From positions 124,001 through 188,000 of the forward strand of contig PCBI01000017.1 of the NCBI GenBank assembly GCA_002730875.1: a DNA stretch of 64,000 nucleotides, given 5' to 3'. Shown in pieces: positions 16,670 to 25,121 of this stretch; positions within the stretch are counted from its first letter, which is position 1; the number at the start of each line of letters is the position of its first letter. The stretch is from Spirochaetaceae bacterium (GTDB lineage: Bacteria > Spirochaetota > Leptospiria > Leptospirales > Leptonemataceae). The notes under the pieces were generated by a model. It searched no databases. It was not told the DNA's origin and worked only from the letters and a program-made list of their open reading frames with translations. Both the position numbers and the translations under genes were made by a program.

Positions 16670-17380
16670 CTAGATCGTGAACCCTTCCAGCTCCTTCTCA
16701 AAGGAAGCGCGAATCTCGTTCAGTAACCGATCCGCATCTCGGAACCTCAATCCCTTCGTAGGTATGGCAGGCAAAACCTTTACATGATGAGTTCCGCTTT
16801 TCAGGAACTTTCGGGCCGGATCCAGCAAATGGCCCATGGACTGATTAACGATTGGTATGATGGGCGCCTGCGCAGCGATGGCCATTACAAAGGCTCCCTT
16901 CTTGAATTCGCCCAGGCCCTTCCCTTTGCTTCGGGTTCCTTCAGGGAAAATCCAGAGATGACGCCCTCGTTTCTTGATTGCATTGGTCGCATCGGTTACG
17001 GCCTTTTTCGCACCGGATGCATCCTCGCGATCCACCAGGATGTTTCCAGATGCAAGCAGTATGATACCGAACAAAGGAACCTTTAGCATTTCCCGTTTCG
17101 CAAGGACAATGGTATTCCGTGGATACATACTACCCATGAAGAATGCATCCAGGTTGGACTGATGATTTACCATTAGAACGGCGGGCTCAGATGCAAGATT
17201 CTCCTTTCCTTCGACGCGCACCTTGATGCCCAGGATCCTCATTCCCACGCCGCCAAGCATACGGGCATAGAGCCAGGCGCTAAAAGGCCGACTCCAGGTA
17301 ACCAGGCTAATGAAGAATACCAGAAGAGTAACAATGCCGGCCCAGATTCCAGCGATTAGCATTCGAATACGGTAATTCAT
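16670..17380 (-). CDS. plsC: 1-acyl-sn-glycerol-3-phosphate acyltransferase
   Basis: The protein has about 236 residues. An N-terminal membrane segment (LIAGIWAGIVTLLVFFISLV) is followed by the acyltransferase motifs: NHQSNLDAFFMG (HX4D, motif I), then GNILVDRED and LWIFPEGTRSKGKG (motif III). PlsC acylates lysophosphatidic acid to phosphatidic acid at the inner membrane. The long frame starts at TTG 17413, but ATG 17380 is preferred. The gene lies close to the GlpD/AGPS-like/lipid-kinase group, on the far side of the tRNA-linked repeat tract, and fits a glycerolipid neighbourhood. The acyl acceptor could differ if ether lipids are made. Confidence 0.9.
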   Translation of the reverse strand: MNYRIRMLIAGIWAGIVTLLVFFISLVTWSRPFSAWLYARMLGGVGMRILGIKVRVEGKENLASEPAVLMVNHQSNLDAFFMGSMYPRNTIVLAKREMLKVPLFGIILLASGNILVDREDASGAKKAVTDATNAIKKRGRHLWIFPEGTRSKGKGLGEFKKGAFVMAIAAQAPIIPIVNQSMGHLLDPARKFLKSGTHHVKVLPAIPTKGLRFRDADRLLNEIRASFEKELEGFTI

Positions 17381-17668
17381 AGTATGAATATTCTCTCTTA
17401 AAAATGGAAACAATGCGGCGGCGAAGCTAATCCGAGCCGCCGGAAGATTTCGACAAGCATAGTCTCGGTAGCACCTGGAAAATGCAACAAGATTAGATAA
17501 TGTTTGAAAGGTGGGTTCTTCGGTGGGAGGTAGGTGATCTGCCGAGGGTTATGAGCGAGAAATCTGCCCTTGCGGACCTGGAAGCAAATCCCCTTATCGA
17601 AGTCATTATGGACAATCTGCAGGCAAGGTTTGTAATGGCTAGAAAAAAGCTACAGGAGATCCTGACAT

Positions 17669-18571
17669 ATGGTCCTTCGATCCCGGCAAGTCGGTCCTTT
17701 AATTCAGTATACGTATTCGCAAAAGGTTCCGGGGGCCGCCATTCAGAGTTCGGAGGTAAACCTTTTTCGCCTGGAGAATACACTCATCGACGCCGGAAGC
17801 GAGCCATGCGCCCCCTTGCTGCTGGATGAAATCGGCGATGATCCGCCGGATTCCATTTTGCTGACCCATCAGCATGAAGATCATGTGGGCGGCGTTCCGG
17901 CCCTGCGAAGGCATTTCGGCGCTCTACCTGTATTTGCTCCGGAAGAACATTGCCAGATCCTGCGAGAAGGCTACTTCGTTCCGGATTACAGGCGTAACTT
18001 CTGGGGCGATATGCATCCATTCGACAAACTTTCGCCCTATTCAGCCGGCGCCGAGTTTCGCACCAAATCTTACGTAATGAACACGCACAACACACCCGGG
18101 CATACCGTAGGCCACAAGGCTATCTGGTTCGAAGCGGACCGTCTTTATGTAATCAGTGGCGATGTTTATCTTGCGCCCAGGCTTCCCAATGCGCTCTACG
18201 AAACCTCCGTTCCGGACATGATTGAATCCCTGGAATGGCTATTGAGCCTGGGAAGCCATTTTGTCCTCTGCCCCAGCCATGGCGGTCCTTACGACGACGG
18301 TCCCCGCCGGGTTGGTCAACTTCTGGAGTGGTATAGAAAACAGCAGGAGGAGATCCTGGAAATCCAGGCAAAAAATCCAGGCGCATCGTATCATGATATC
18401 TTTCGCATTCGCCACGGTCATTATAATCGGATGGAGATACATTCCGGCGGCGAGCTAAGTCGACTTGCCCTGATACGTGGAGTCGTGGATCCGGTAAGGT
18501 CCCTTCCTGCAGAGCCCATAGCTCTGGATCCGGACCTTGTAGAAATCAGTAAACGGAAGCTTGGACTATAG
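17669..18571 (+). CDS. Metallo-beta-lactamase-fold hydrolase
   Basis: The protein has 300 residues. The zinc motif is ILLTHQHEDHVGGVP near residue 66 (HxHxDH), followed by NTHNTPGHTVGHKAIWF and YVISGDVYL, which supply the further metal-binding His and Asp. PSHGGPYDDG near 208 is typical of glyoxalase-II-like hydrolases. The C-terminal ~90 residues form a helical tail as in LACTB2-like proteins. The substrate is unknown. AGGAG lies 11 bases before the ATG. A short frame just upstream (17551-17829, another frame) overlaps its start and is discussed as a finding. Confidence 0.88.
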   Translation: MVLRSRQVGPLIQYTYSQKVPGAAIQSSEVNLFRLENTLIDAGSEPCAPLLLDEIGDDPPDSILLTHQHEDHVGGVPALRRHFGALPVFAPEEHCQILREGYFVPDYRRNFWGDMHPFDKLSPYSAGAEFRTKSYVMNTHNTPGHTVGHKAIWFEADRLYVISGDVYLAPRLPNALYETSVPDMIESLEWLLSLGSHFVLCPSHGGPYDDGPRRVGQLLEWYRKQQEEILEIQAKNPGASYHDIFRIRHGHYNRMEIHSGGELSRLALIRGVVDPVRSLPAEPIALDPDLVEISKRKLGL

Positions 18572-18646
18572 CAGGCTGCTAACTATCCAACGCAGCAACG
18601 TTTCGGCCAACGAAAATACCTGGCCCAGGTTCGAGCGCCGTTGACC

Positions 18647-19168
18647 CTAAACAAAACGTTCCGCGATGTGCCAGACCACTGGAAGCAATACGGAAATGGC
18701 TGCCACAGCGCCAAAGGCCAGTCCGGTCATCCAACGCTGCATCAGCCGAAGCTCGCTCCCCATTTCCCGAATTTCCATCCGCATCGCGCGCAGTTCGTCT
18801 TTCATTTCAGAACTGAATGTACCCATCTCGCCTTTCAGTTCCGAACGAAGTGCATCCATCTCGCCTTTCATTTCAGAGCGCAGTGCATCCATCTCGCCTT
18901 TCAGTTCCGAACGAAGTGAGCCCATCTCGCCTTTCATTTCAGAGCGCAGTGCATCCATCTCGCCTTTCAGTTCCGAACGAAGCTCTTTCATTTCCGCTCG
19001 GAGATCGGCGCTGAAGGAATACAGTTCCACCCGAAGTTCGGAGATTTCTCCCCGGATCTGTGTGCGGCCTTCCCGATATTCCTCTCTGGCCTGCTCGATC
19101 TGGCGTTCATTTATGTCGGTTCGATGCTCCACGAATCTCACCCTGGAACTCAAGTCTGCCATACTCAT
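18647..19168 (-). CDS. Hendecad-repeat coiled-coil protein with C-terminal membrane anchor
   Basis: The protein has 173 residues. Residues 52-128 are seven 11-residue units of the form LRSELKGEMDA / LRSEMKGEMGS, which predicts a right-handed (hendecad) coiled coil. A membrane segment (GLAFGAVAAISVLLPVVW) follows near residue 149, so the rod would project from the membrane into the cytoplasm with a tail anchor. The layout recalls the DUF1640/CCDC90-like or phage-tail-like coiled-coil families but I cannot assign one. The ATG pair MSM gives two possible starts. The function is unknown. Confidence 0.75.
   Translation of the reverse strand: MSMADLSSRVRFVEHRTDINERQIEQAREEYREGRTQIRGEISELRVELYSFSADLRAEMKELRSELKGEMDALRSEMKGEMGSLRSELKGEMDALRSEMKGEMDALRSELKGEMGTFSSEMKDELRAMRMEIREMGSELRLMQRWMTGLAFGAVAAISVLLPVVWHIAERFV
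18785..19015 (-). repeat. 33-bp tandem repeat with 66-bp higher-order period
   Basis: Seven 33-bp units encode the hendecads of the coiled-coil gene. Two unit types alternate (plus-strand starts TTCAGTTCCGAACGAAG and TTCATTTCAGAGCGCAG), which gives a 66-bp higher-order repeat. The near identity of units two apart implies recent expansion, so copy number may vary between strains. Confidence 0.9.
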
Positions 19169-19362
19169 AACCTGTCGTCTATGACATTTTTGTTTCGCTT
19201 TTTTTCCCCAATGAGTCGGAAATGTAGCGTCAGGTTTCGAGGTCGTCGGTTAAAGAAGGGATGGTTGCACCCTGGTTCGGACGGCATTGACACTTCGGTC
19301 ACTGGATCAAGATGAAGTAACAATAAGACTTGACCCGGGCCCGAATAGGATCAGGATTCCGT

Positions 19363-20034
19363 ATGGGTTTGGCTTCACGTTGCATTCCCGGGCTGTGCGC
19401 CGCTCTGTTTTCTGTTTTCTTCGTGGCCAGCTGTCTGCAGGAATTACCCTGCCGAGCCGAAGATGCCTCATGCGATGCGGTGGCTCTTCTGACGCTTCAG
19501 CTAAACCGCGACGTCTCTTCCACCGGTTCTGGTTCGACACCGCCTTTGCAAGTCTATCTTTTTTCTTCCAACGCCCTGCATGGTGGAAGCTGGGGAGACA
19601 GAGGCGCCAGCTCCTTTGCATGCTCAAGCGAAAGGACCACTTACAAACCGGGGCTTCCCTGCACGAATGATCTTTCCTTCCTGTCCTATCCCGGCGATCC
19701 TATGGGTCTGGCCACGACAAACCACGGGGTTCCGGCCGGCGTCCCCGTCGTTTCTGAAACAGACGTAGTGGTGGATAGTTCCTGGGCCGCCCTTTTCGAT
19801 GGTAGCATCACAACGAGTTTTGATGCCGCCGGAATCACAAGCATAGGCACCACCTACTGGACGGGAACCGCCGCAGACGGCAGCACGGCTGGAGATCATT
19901 GTAATGGCTGGACCGATGCCAGCCTGTCCTTTAACGGAGCCGCCGGACTGCGCACCTCTACTGACCCGACCTGGGTTGCATCCTCCACCCCTACCTGCAA
20001 TGGTACGCGACACTATATCTGCATCTGTTGGTAA
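19363..20034 (+). CDS. DUF1554-type lipoprotein
   Basis: The protein has about 223 residues. From ATG 19363 it has a signal peptide ending FSVFFVASC, a spirochaete-type lipobox. The C-terminal half has the pattern of DUF1554 proteins of Leptospira: WTGTAADGSTAGDHCNGWTD, then GLRTSTDPTWVASSTPTCNG, and a terminal RHYICICW. Those proteins fold like C-type-lectin-related surface domains and are outer-surface or periplasmic. AGGAT lies about seven bases before the ATG; the frame is also open from a TTG at 19330. The ligand is unknown. Confidence 0.82.
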   Translation: MGLASRCIPGLCAALFSVFFVASCLQELPCRAEDASCDAVALLTLQLNRDVSSTGSGSTPPLQVYLFSSNALHGGSWGDRGASSFACSSERTTYKPGLPCTNDLSFLSYPGDPMGLATTNHGVPAGVPVVSETDVVVDSSWAALFDGSITTSFDAAGITSIGTTYWTGTAADGSTAGDHCNGWTDASLSFNGAAGLRTSTDPTWVASSTPTCNGTRHYICICW

Positions 20035-20069
20035 AGTGCGCTCCTTCCTGGACCTCTTCGGGCCAGGAG

Positions 20070-21230
20070 CTATTTTCGGCCGGCCACCAGGGCGATCAAG
20101 TACTGGCATACCTCCGGACTGCCCAGTAGTCCCAGATGCCCTGTTGTCATAAAGGCCTGGTATTGTATGGTCGCAGGCTTCTTCGCGGGAAAGATTCGTC
20201 CCAGGAGCGATTTATGATTCCCTCTTTTTTCCGCTTGCTCGGTAAACTCCACGAACTCTTTGCCCAGAGCGCTGCGAGTCCCAACAAGACCGTCCCCGAA
20301 ATACGTGGCCAGGGGAGATATAACGCTTTCTGACATGCTTCCCAGCAAGAGATGGTAGCGGACCCCGGGCACCGGCAGCACTTCCGTGCGCTTCACATTC
20401 ATAAGCTTGTCCGCGTCCTCGCGTTTCCAGTCCTCTGCCATGAAGCCCCAACGAAGATCCTTGATTCCATCGCTTCTTTCATCCGCGATTCGCCCAACGA
20501 TTTGCGTAGGATAGTTCCATACGTTTTTGAGAACAAAAGTAGCTATATGTCCAAAACGCTCCAGAAAAGAACCATCGTTAGGCACGCCCAGAAGAACCAC
20601 ATCGCTTAGATGCCCGATCCATTTGCCTTTTCGCTTTTGACCGTAGTGCCCGGCGCTTCGCACCACAAGGCCGCCCATGGAATGGCCCACCAGAATCATG
20701 CGACCGATGCGATGGCCTCCCTTTTTTACAAGCTCAGAAAGCAGTCGATCCAGATCCTGGCCGTTCTCTGAGATGTGACGTCCTGTATTATACCTGATGT
20801 ATAGACATCTGGCTTCCGTTCGGCTTTCCAGCACGGGTCCATAGCCCTGTTTTTCGGGCATAGCGGTTTGCCAGGGGATTTCGTCCGCCATAAGGCCATG
20901 TACGAAGACCAGGACCACAGAATTCGGCTTCAAATCCTGCACTATGTCATCTACTGTCCTATCCTGCTCCTGCAGCCTGAAGCTCATACGAATGGCCGAT
21001 GGATGCTCAAAACGGGCCAATCTATGACCTACTATGCCATTGATGGCCGGCATAATGAAATGCTTATTTTCATCTCCCGCCTGGTAGGCGGTCTTTATCC
21101 CCTGGCCGGCCAGGACGGCGGTATTCATGAGACCTTCTCCCAGTGCCTTCCAGAAGGATGGGCTTTCTGTCTCTGTGTCTTTTGGATTATTCGGATCACT
21201 GGACTCCGGTCCAGAGCGAGGGGTTTCCAT
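20070..21230 (-). CDS. Alpha/beta hydrolase, lipase-like (GHSMGG)
   Basis: The protein has about 386 residues. SVVLVFVHGLMADEIPW near residue 108 is the oxyanion-hole HG strand, and MILVGHSMGGLVVRSAGHYG near 180 carries the nucleophile serine. Fold and motif match the PGAP1/lipase-like hydrolases with large lid insertions. The first ~90 residues are polar, with no signal peptide. The catalytic Asp and His cannot be fixed by eye; a C-terminal GHLGLLGSPEV offers a suitable His. The start is ATG 21230, with a TTG two codons upstream as an alternative. It converges with the DUF1554 lipoprotein gene, 35 bases apart. Confidence 0.85.
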   Translation of the reverse strand: METPRSGPESSDPNNPKDTETESPSFWKALGEGLMNTAVLAGQGIKTAYQAGDENKHFIMPAINGIVGHRLARFEHPSAIRMSFRLQEQDRTVDDIVQDLKPNSVVLVFVHGLMADEIPWQTAMPEKQGYGPVLESRTEARCLYIRYNTGRHISENGQDLDRLLSELVKKGGHRIGRMILVGHSMGGLVVRSAGHYGQKRKGKWIGHLSDVVLLGVPNDGSFLERFGHIATFVLKNVWNYPTQIVGRIADERSDGIKDLRWGFMAEDWKREDADKLMNVKRTEVLPVPGVRYHLLLGSMSESVISPLATYFGDGLVGTRSALGKEFVEFTEQAEKRGNHKSLLGRIFPAKKPATIQYQAFMTTGHLGLLGSPEVCQYLIALVAGRK

Positions 21231-21486
21231 TGGCAAAAGTGGAAAACTGGATCAAGGGAGTCACCGCTTTTTCGTGCATATACTGCAGCGGTTTTTTTGC
21301 AACCCTGAGGCCAATCCATGGTCCTATACAGGGACGAATAGTGTGCCCATGCACTCCTGAAGCTCACTATCTCAACCAGCTCAGCAATTCAGAAAGATCA
21401 TTTCAAATTGCATCCATTGACTGCCCACGACTACCAGGGGCGGCCAGAAACAGTAACCGACTGCACAACGCAGTTCCAGAGGATAT

Positions 21487-22584
21487 ATGGATCGAATCAC
21501 GTTTCCCCGCGGGGGAGAATTCTATCAAGCGCTCAAGCAAAGAGTGGACGACTATTTTCTGAAAAACCAGAAAAGCAGGACCGGCAACTGGAAGATGTAT
21601 GTAAAGACAGCCATCATCCTTTTATGGCTGGTCAGTTCTTACACCGTGCTGGTATTCTTTTCCGGGTCGTTCTGGATAGCGCTCATCTCTGCATTCGCTC
21701 TGGCTCAGGCATTTGTAATGGTGGGCTTCAACATAATGCATGATGCCAACCACGGAAGCTATAGCCAGCGAAAGGGAATCAACCGATTTATGGGCTGGAG
21801 CCTGGATCTAATTGGCGGAAGCAGCCATATGTGGCGCCAGAAGCACAATGTGCTGCATCATACCTATACCAATGTAGATTCCCTGGATGACGACATTGAT
21901 ACAGGAGGGATGCTTCGACTGAGTCCGCATCAACCCTGGAAGCCCTGGCATCGATTCCAGAGGCTTTATGTGTTTCCTCTGTACAGCCTGCTAACCCTGT
22001 ACTGGCTGACCTACACAGATTTCAAAAAACTGTTCACCGGCCGAATTGGGAGCCATTCTATGCCAGCTACCAACACCTGGGATCAAACCTTCTTTTTTCT
22101 GACGAAGATCTTCTACTTTTCCTATACGCTACTGATACCTATGTTTTTCCATCCGGTATTGTATGTGCTTCTGACTTTTCTAGCCGTACACATGGTTACT
22201 GGAATCACCATGGCCGTTGTGTTTCAGCTGGCCCATACAACTCCGGCCAATGAGTTTCCGGAAGCCAACCTTCAGTCAGGAAAACTGCCCAATGACTGGG
22301 CCGTTCACCAGGTTCGCACAACAGCAGACTTTGCGCCAAACAACCCGCTGGCCACCTGGTATCTGGGCGGACTGAACTATCAAATCGAGCATCATCTATT
22401 TTCGAAAGTCTGCCACGTGCACTACCCTGCCCTATCCAGGATTGTGCAAAAAACCTGCGAAGACTTTGATCTCGAATACAATCGCTATCCAACGATTCGC
22501 GAAGCTCTGGCTGCTCACTGGTCTTTTTTGGGAAGAATGGCTCGACGTCCACATGTTCGTACGGCCATGTCTCTGGCAGGCTAA
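21487..22584 (+). CDS. Membrane fatty acid desaturase
   Basis: The protein has 365 residues and three histidine boxes: HDANHGS near residue 84 (HxxxH), HNVLHHTYTN near 120 (HxxHH) and NYQIEHHLFSKVCHVHY near 297 (QxxHH). Four or more membrane segments lie between them. The QxxHH third box places it with acyl-lipid/acyl-CoA front-end (linoleoyl-CoA-like) desaturases; no cytochrome b5 domain is fused, so a separate electron donor is needed. It introduces a double bond in membrane acyl chains; the position cannot be read here. The gene stands alone, divergent from the lipase-like gene with about 250 bases between. Confidence 0.92.
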   Translation: MDRITFPRGGEFYQALKQRVDDYFLKNQKSRTGNWKMYVKTAIILLWLVSSYTVLVFFSGSFWIALISAFALAQAFVMVGFNIMHDANHGSYSQRKGINRFMGWSLDLIGGSSHMWRQKHNVLHHTYTNVDSLDDDIDTGGMLRLSPHQPWKPWHRFQRLYVFPLYSLLTLYWLTYTDFKKLFTGRIGSHSMPATNTWDQTFFFLTKIFYFSYTLLIPMFFHPVLYVLLTFLAVHMVTGITMAVVFQLAHTTPANEFPEANLQSGKLPNDWAVHQVRTTADFAPNNPLATWYLGGLNYQIEHHLFSKVCHVHYPALSRIVQKTCEDFDLEYNRYPTIREALAAHWSFLGRMARRPHVRTAMSLAG

Positions 22585-22913
22585 AGGTTAAGGCCAGTCC
22601 GGCGGTCCTGTAATGAACTGACCGGCGGGCTCACTTGATCCAATACGAATGGACGGATTCTTTTTTCGACTCATCCCATCGGTCGCGCAACAATTGCCAA
22701 TCAGCAAAGTTCGGGCTCTGCCACGTCTCCCTGGCAGGGCTTAGAATCACCGGTCTACAACCATCCGGAGTCGGTGCCCGAACAGCCTGAAGAAATTTCA
22801 GAAGCAGTCGAAACCATTGTGATACTTCTGGAATCTAATGCAGCCTGCGAAAAAGCCAGGTGCTGCTCAAAAAAATTTGCTGACACATAGCCCGGCGGCA
22901 GTCCCATACAGAT
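22585..22913. other. Intergenic region with an open minus-strand frame without start
   Basis: There is no clear gene. On the minus strand 22834-22631 is open for 67 codons and then TGA, but it lacks ATG, and upstream is a TAG. Its translation is protein-like (for example SPNFADWQLLRDRWDESKK), so it could be a gene remnant. The last ~100 bases must also hold the promoter for the STAS gene. Confidence 0.35.
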
Positions 22914-23249
22914 ATGCAGATTGAGATAGAGCGAAGAGATCGATCGGCGGTGCTGCGAATCAAGGGCCGTCTGGACCTGGAAAGTGTGGCCCGTCTCACC
23001 GAATCAGTGCAGCAGGCCCTGAACGAATCCGCTCGCTACATAATTCTGCATATGATAGATGTCACTGATATCAGTTCTACAGGCATAGGTCGAATTCTCC
23101 AGCTCTCAAGAGAATGCGAAAACCGGGGAGCATCGCTCTGCCTTGCCGACAATTCCGCTGTAGTAGACTACGTACTTGACCTGGCCCGCCTCAAAGACAT
23201 CTTCCAAATATTTCCCAGTGTGGAAGAAGCCCTTCAAAAGGCTAGTTAA
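22914..23249 (+). CDS. STAS-domain anti-sigma factor antagonist-like protein
   Basis: The protein has 111 residues, a single STAS domain. It starts IEIERRDRSAVLRIKGRLDL and has ILHMIDVTDISSTGIGRIL near residue 50, where the serine of DISSTG is the site that partner kinases phosphorylate in SpoIIAA/RsbV proteins. It probably binds an anti-sigma factor or other regulator when unphosphorylated. No anti-sigma kinase or sigma factor gene lies beside it, so the partner is elsewhere. The ribosome binding site is weak (GGCGGCAG). Confidence 0.88.
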   Translation: MQIEIERRDRSAVLRIKGRLDLESVARLTESVQQALNESARYIILHMIDVTDISSTGIGRILQLSRECENRGASLCLADNSAVVDYVLDLARLKDIFQIFPSVEEALQKAS

Positions 23250-23345
23250 GATTGACGAAAGCGCTGCGGTCTATCGGCCGGAGCCCTGACTCCTCCAAAT
23301 GTGATAGCATACGATGGTCCTTTAGCAGGCAATGGAGCGGCATCA

Positions 23346-24191
23346 ATGAATCGATTTCTTCTAATAATTTTGGCCCTGGTTCTCATCGCGGCGACCGCGC
23401 TTATTGCAATGCATCTGGTTCATAGATCCAGCACAAAGGATTTGCTCGCCGAGATGCTCTCGGTCAGGCCGGAAGGAGCCGCGGATACAATCGCATTGGA
23501 AGAATCCATCCGGGGTTTGCCGACGCCGGTCCAGCGATACTTTCGAATGGCGCTTCCGGCATCGGTTCCGGCGCATGGAATGGTCCGGATTGATCAGCAG
23601 GGTGAGTTGATGGTAGCTCCGGGCGCCGAGGAGTACCTAAAGTTTACAGCCGTCCATAATGCAATCTGGGGAGTACCGGGGTTTCTCTGGCATGCGAAGA
23701 TCGATTTCTTCCCTCCTCTCTACATAGCCGTGCTGGATGCCTACATGGATGGCACGGGAACCGGTAAGGTGTTATTGCAGTCCACTGTGCCCATGGGCAA
23801 CCGCCAGGATGAACCGGAATTGAATTCCGGGGCTCTCTACAGATACCTGGCGGAATCTGTATGGTATCCGCCAGCCCTTCTACCCGCCAACGGCGTAACC
23901 TGGAGCGAAATCTCGGAGAACAAAGCACTGGCAACACTGGCCCACAATGGAATAATCGTGTCTCTGGAATTCACCTTCAACCAGGCAGGCGAAATAGAAT
24001 CCATTTATACCGGGAACCGCGCTGGTTTGTTCGATGGCGCCTATGAGACCTACCCCTGGGAAGGTCGGTTTAGCGATTACCGGTCTGTTTCCGGTTTTCG
24101 CATTCCGCATTATGGGGAGGTTGGCTGGCATCTACCCTCGGGCTACTGGCTCTTCTGGAAGGGGCACATAGTTTCAGCGAACTACGAATGA
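23346..24191 (+). CDS. DUF6544-like membrane-anchored protein
   Basis: The protein has about 281 residues. ATG 23346 is followed by a membrane segment (NRFLLIILALVLIAATALIA), and a GGAGCGG element lies just upstream; the frame also opens at 23301. The body has LPTPVQRYFRMALP, then WGVPGFLWHAKIDFFPP, then ESVWYPPALLPANGVTW and a C-terminal SGYWLFWKGHIVSANYE. This pattern matches the DUF6544 family (uncharacterised, often beside membrane enzymes). The bulk is probably outside the cytoplasm. No function is known. Confidence 0.75.
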   Translation: MNRFLLIILALVLIAATALIAMHLVHRSSTKDLLAEMLSVRPEGAADTIALEESIRGLPTPVQRYFRMALPASVPAHGMVRIDQQGELMVAPGAEEYLKFTAVHNAIWGVPGFLWHAKIDFFPPLYIAVLDAYMDGTGTGKVLLQSTVPMGNRQDEPELNSGALYRYLAESVWYPPALLPANGVTWSEISENKALATLAHNGIIVSLEFTFNQAGEIESIYTGNRAGLFDGAYETYPWEGRFSDYRSVSGFRIPHYGEVGWHLPSGYWLFWKGHIVSANYE

Positions 24192-24335
24192 TATCGGCTT
24201 TAAGAGTATTCCAAACGATTAGGATTCCGGGATCCGCCCGGCGCAAGAGCCCACGAAACGAAGAGAAATCCGGTCCCGGAGGCGATCGAGAAGGCGATAG
24301 TCCAAATTGAAACGGGCCTGGAAGCCAAAAGGACG

Positions 24336-25067
24336 TCAACGAATCAGGCTTGTATCGTTTCCGTGCTTGATAAGTTCGGCGCCAATGCGATTGTACTTTG
24401 CATCAAGGAAATGCAGCACCACATCCAGCGCCAATCCCGTTCCGGCATCGTCAACGAGAGCGGCCAGATCCGTGAAGCTAACTTCCGTGCTGGAGTAGCC
24501 TTCCACGCTCACGATCCCAAAAGGAACAGTTGGATTGCCATAGTGAATGATCGTAATCTCCATGGGGCCCAGGGCGCCAAGACTGAACAGGCGAAAGAAC
24601 CTCAGATCGGTGATTGCGAAATAACCAGCTTCCACATGCATCAGCTCTGAAGCCGGAAACTGCACATCCGAAACATCTGCCACGTAGCCATTCTGCCCGG
24701 GGGAGGCTATCGGGAGCCGGGTACGGCGGCCATCATCCTCAATTAGGTAGGCCTCCTGAACGTATCCCCGGGCATCTACGAATAGCCTGTATTCTACATC
24801 GCCCAGACCGCTGCCCAGAAGGATTCCCGTGCTAACAAACCTTTGAGAAATCTCAATTCCCCTCTCGGACACCGAATGGACCAGATATCGGACGTCGGCC
24901 CCCTGCGCCGTCCGATGGACGGCAAAATCTCCGGCCTCCGGATTCGAATGAATGTAGATCCAGTTTGGCACCTGCGTGCTGCGCATCACGCTTTTCGTGT
25001 ATGCGGACAGACATCCAATATTCAGAAAAAGGACCAACAGGACAGATAAACGAACTGAACGTTGCAT
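24336..25067 (-). CDS. Unknown lipoprotein
   Basis: The protein has 243 residues. The signal peptide is RLSVLLVLFLNIGC, so Cys19 would be lipidated. The mature part is predicted to be mostly beta strands (alternating hydrophobic pattern), with no Cys after the lipobox. I recognise no family. TAGAAG precedes the ATG. It ends about 145 bases from the DUF6544-like gene (convergent) and starts about 55 bases from the end of the peptidase gene upstream on the same strand, so it may be in its transcript. Confidence 0.7.
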   Translation of the reverse strand: MQRSVRLSVLLVLFLNIGCLSAYTKSVMRSTQVPNWIYIHSNPEAGDFAVHRTAQGADVRYLVHSVSERGIEISQRFVSTGILLGSGLGDVEYRLFVDARGYVQEAYLIEDDGRRTRLPIASPGQNGYVADVSDVQFPASELMHVEAGYFAITDLRFFRLFSLGALGPMEITIIHYGNPTVPFGIVSVEGYSSTEVSFTDLAALVDDAGTGLALDVVLHFLDAKYNRIGAELIKHGNDTSLIR

Positions 25068-25121
25068 TCTTCTAAATGCAGGGGGACGCGCGGTGAATCA
25101 AGAGAAATTCTCCCCTATCTC

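Noticed and set aside
19624..20109. Minus-strand frame of 161 codons opposite the DUF1554 lipoprotein
   Set aside because: Gly/Arg-rich shadow; the plus strand has the lipobox and DUF1554 pattern.
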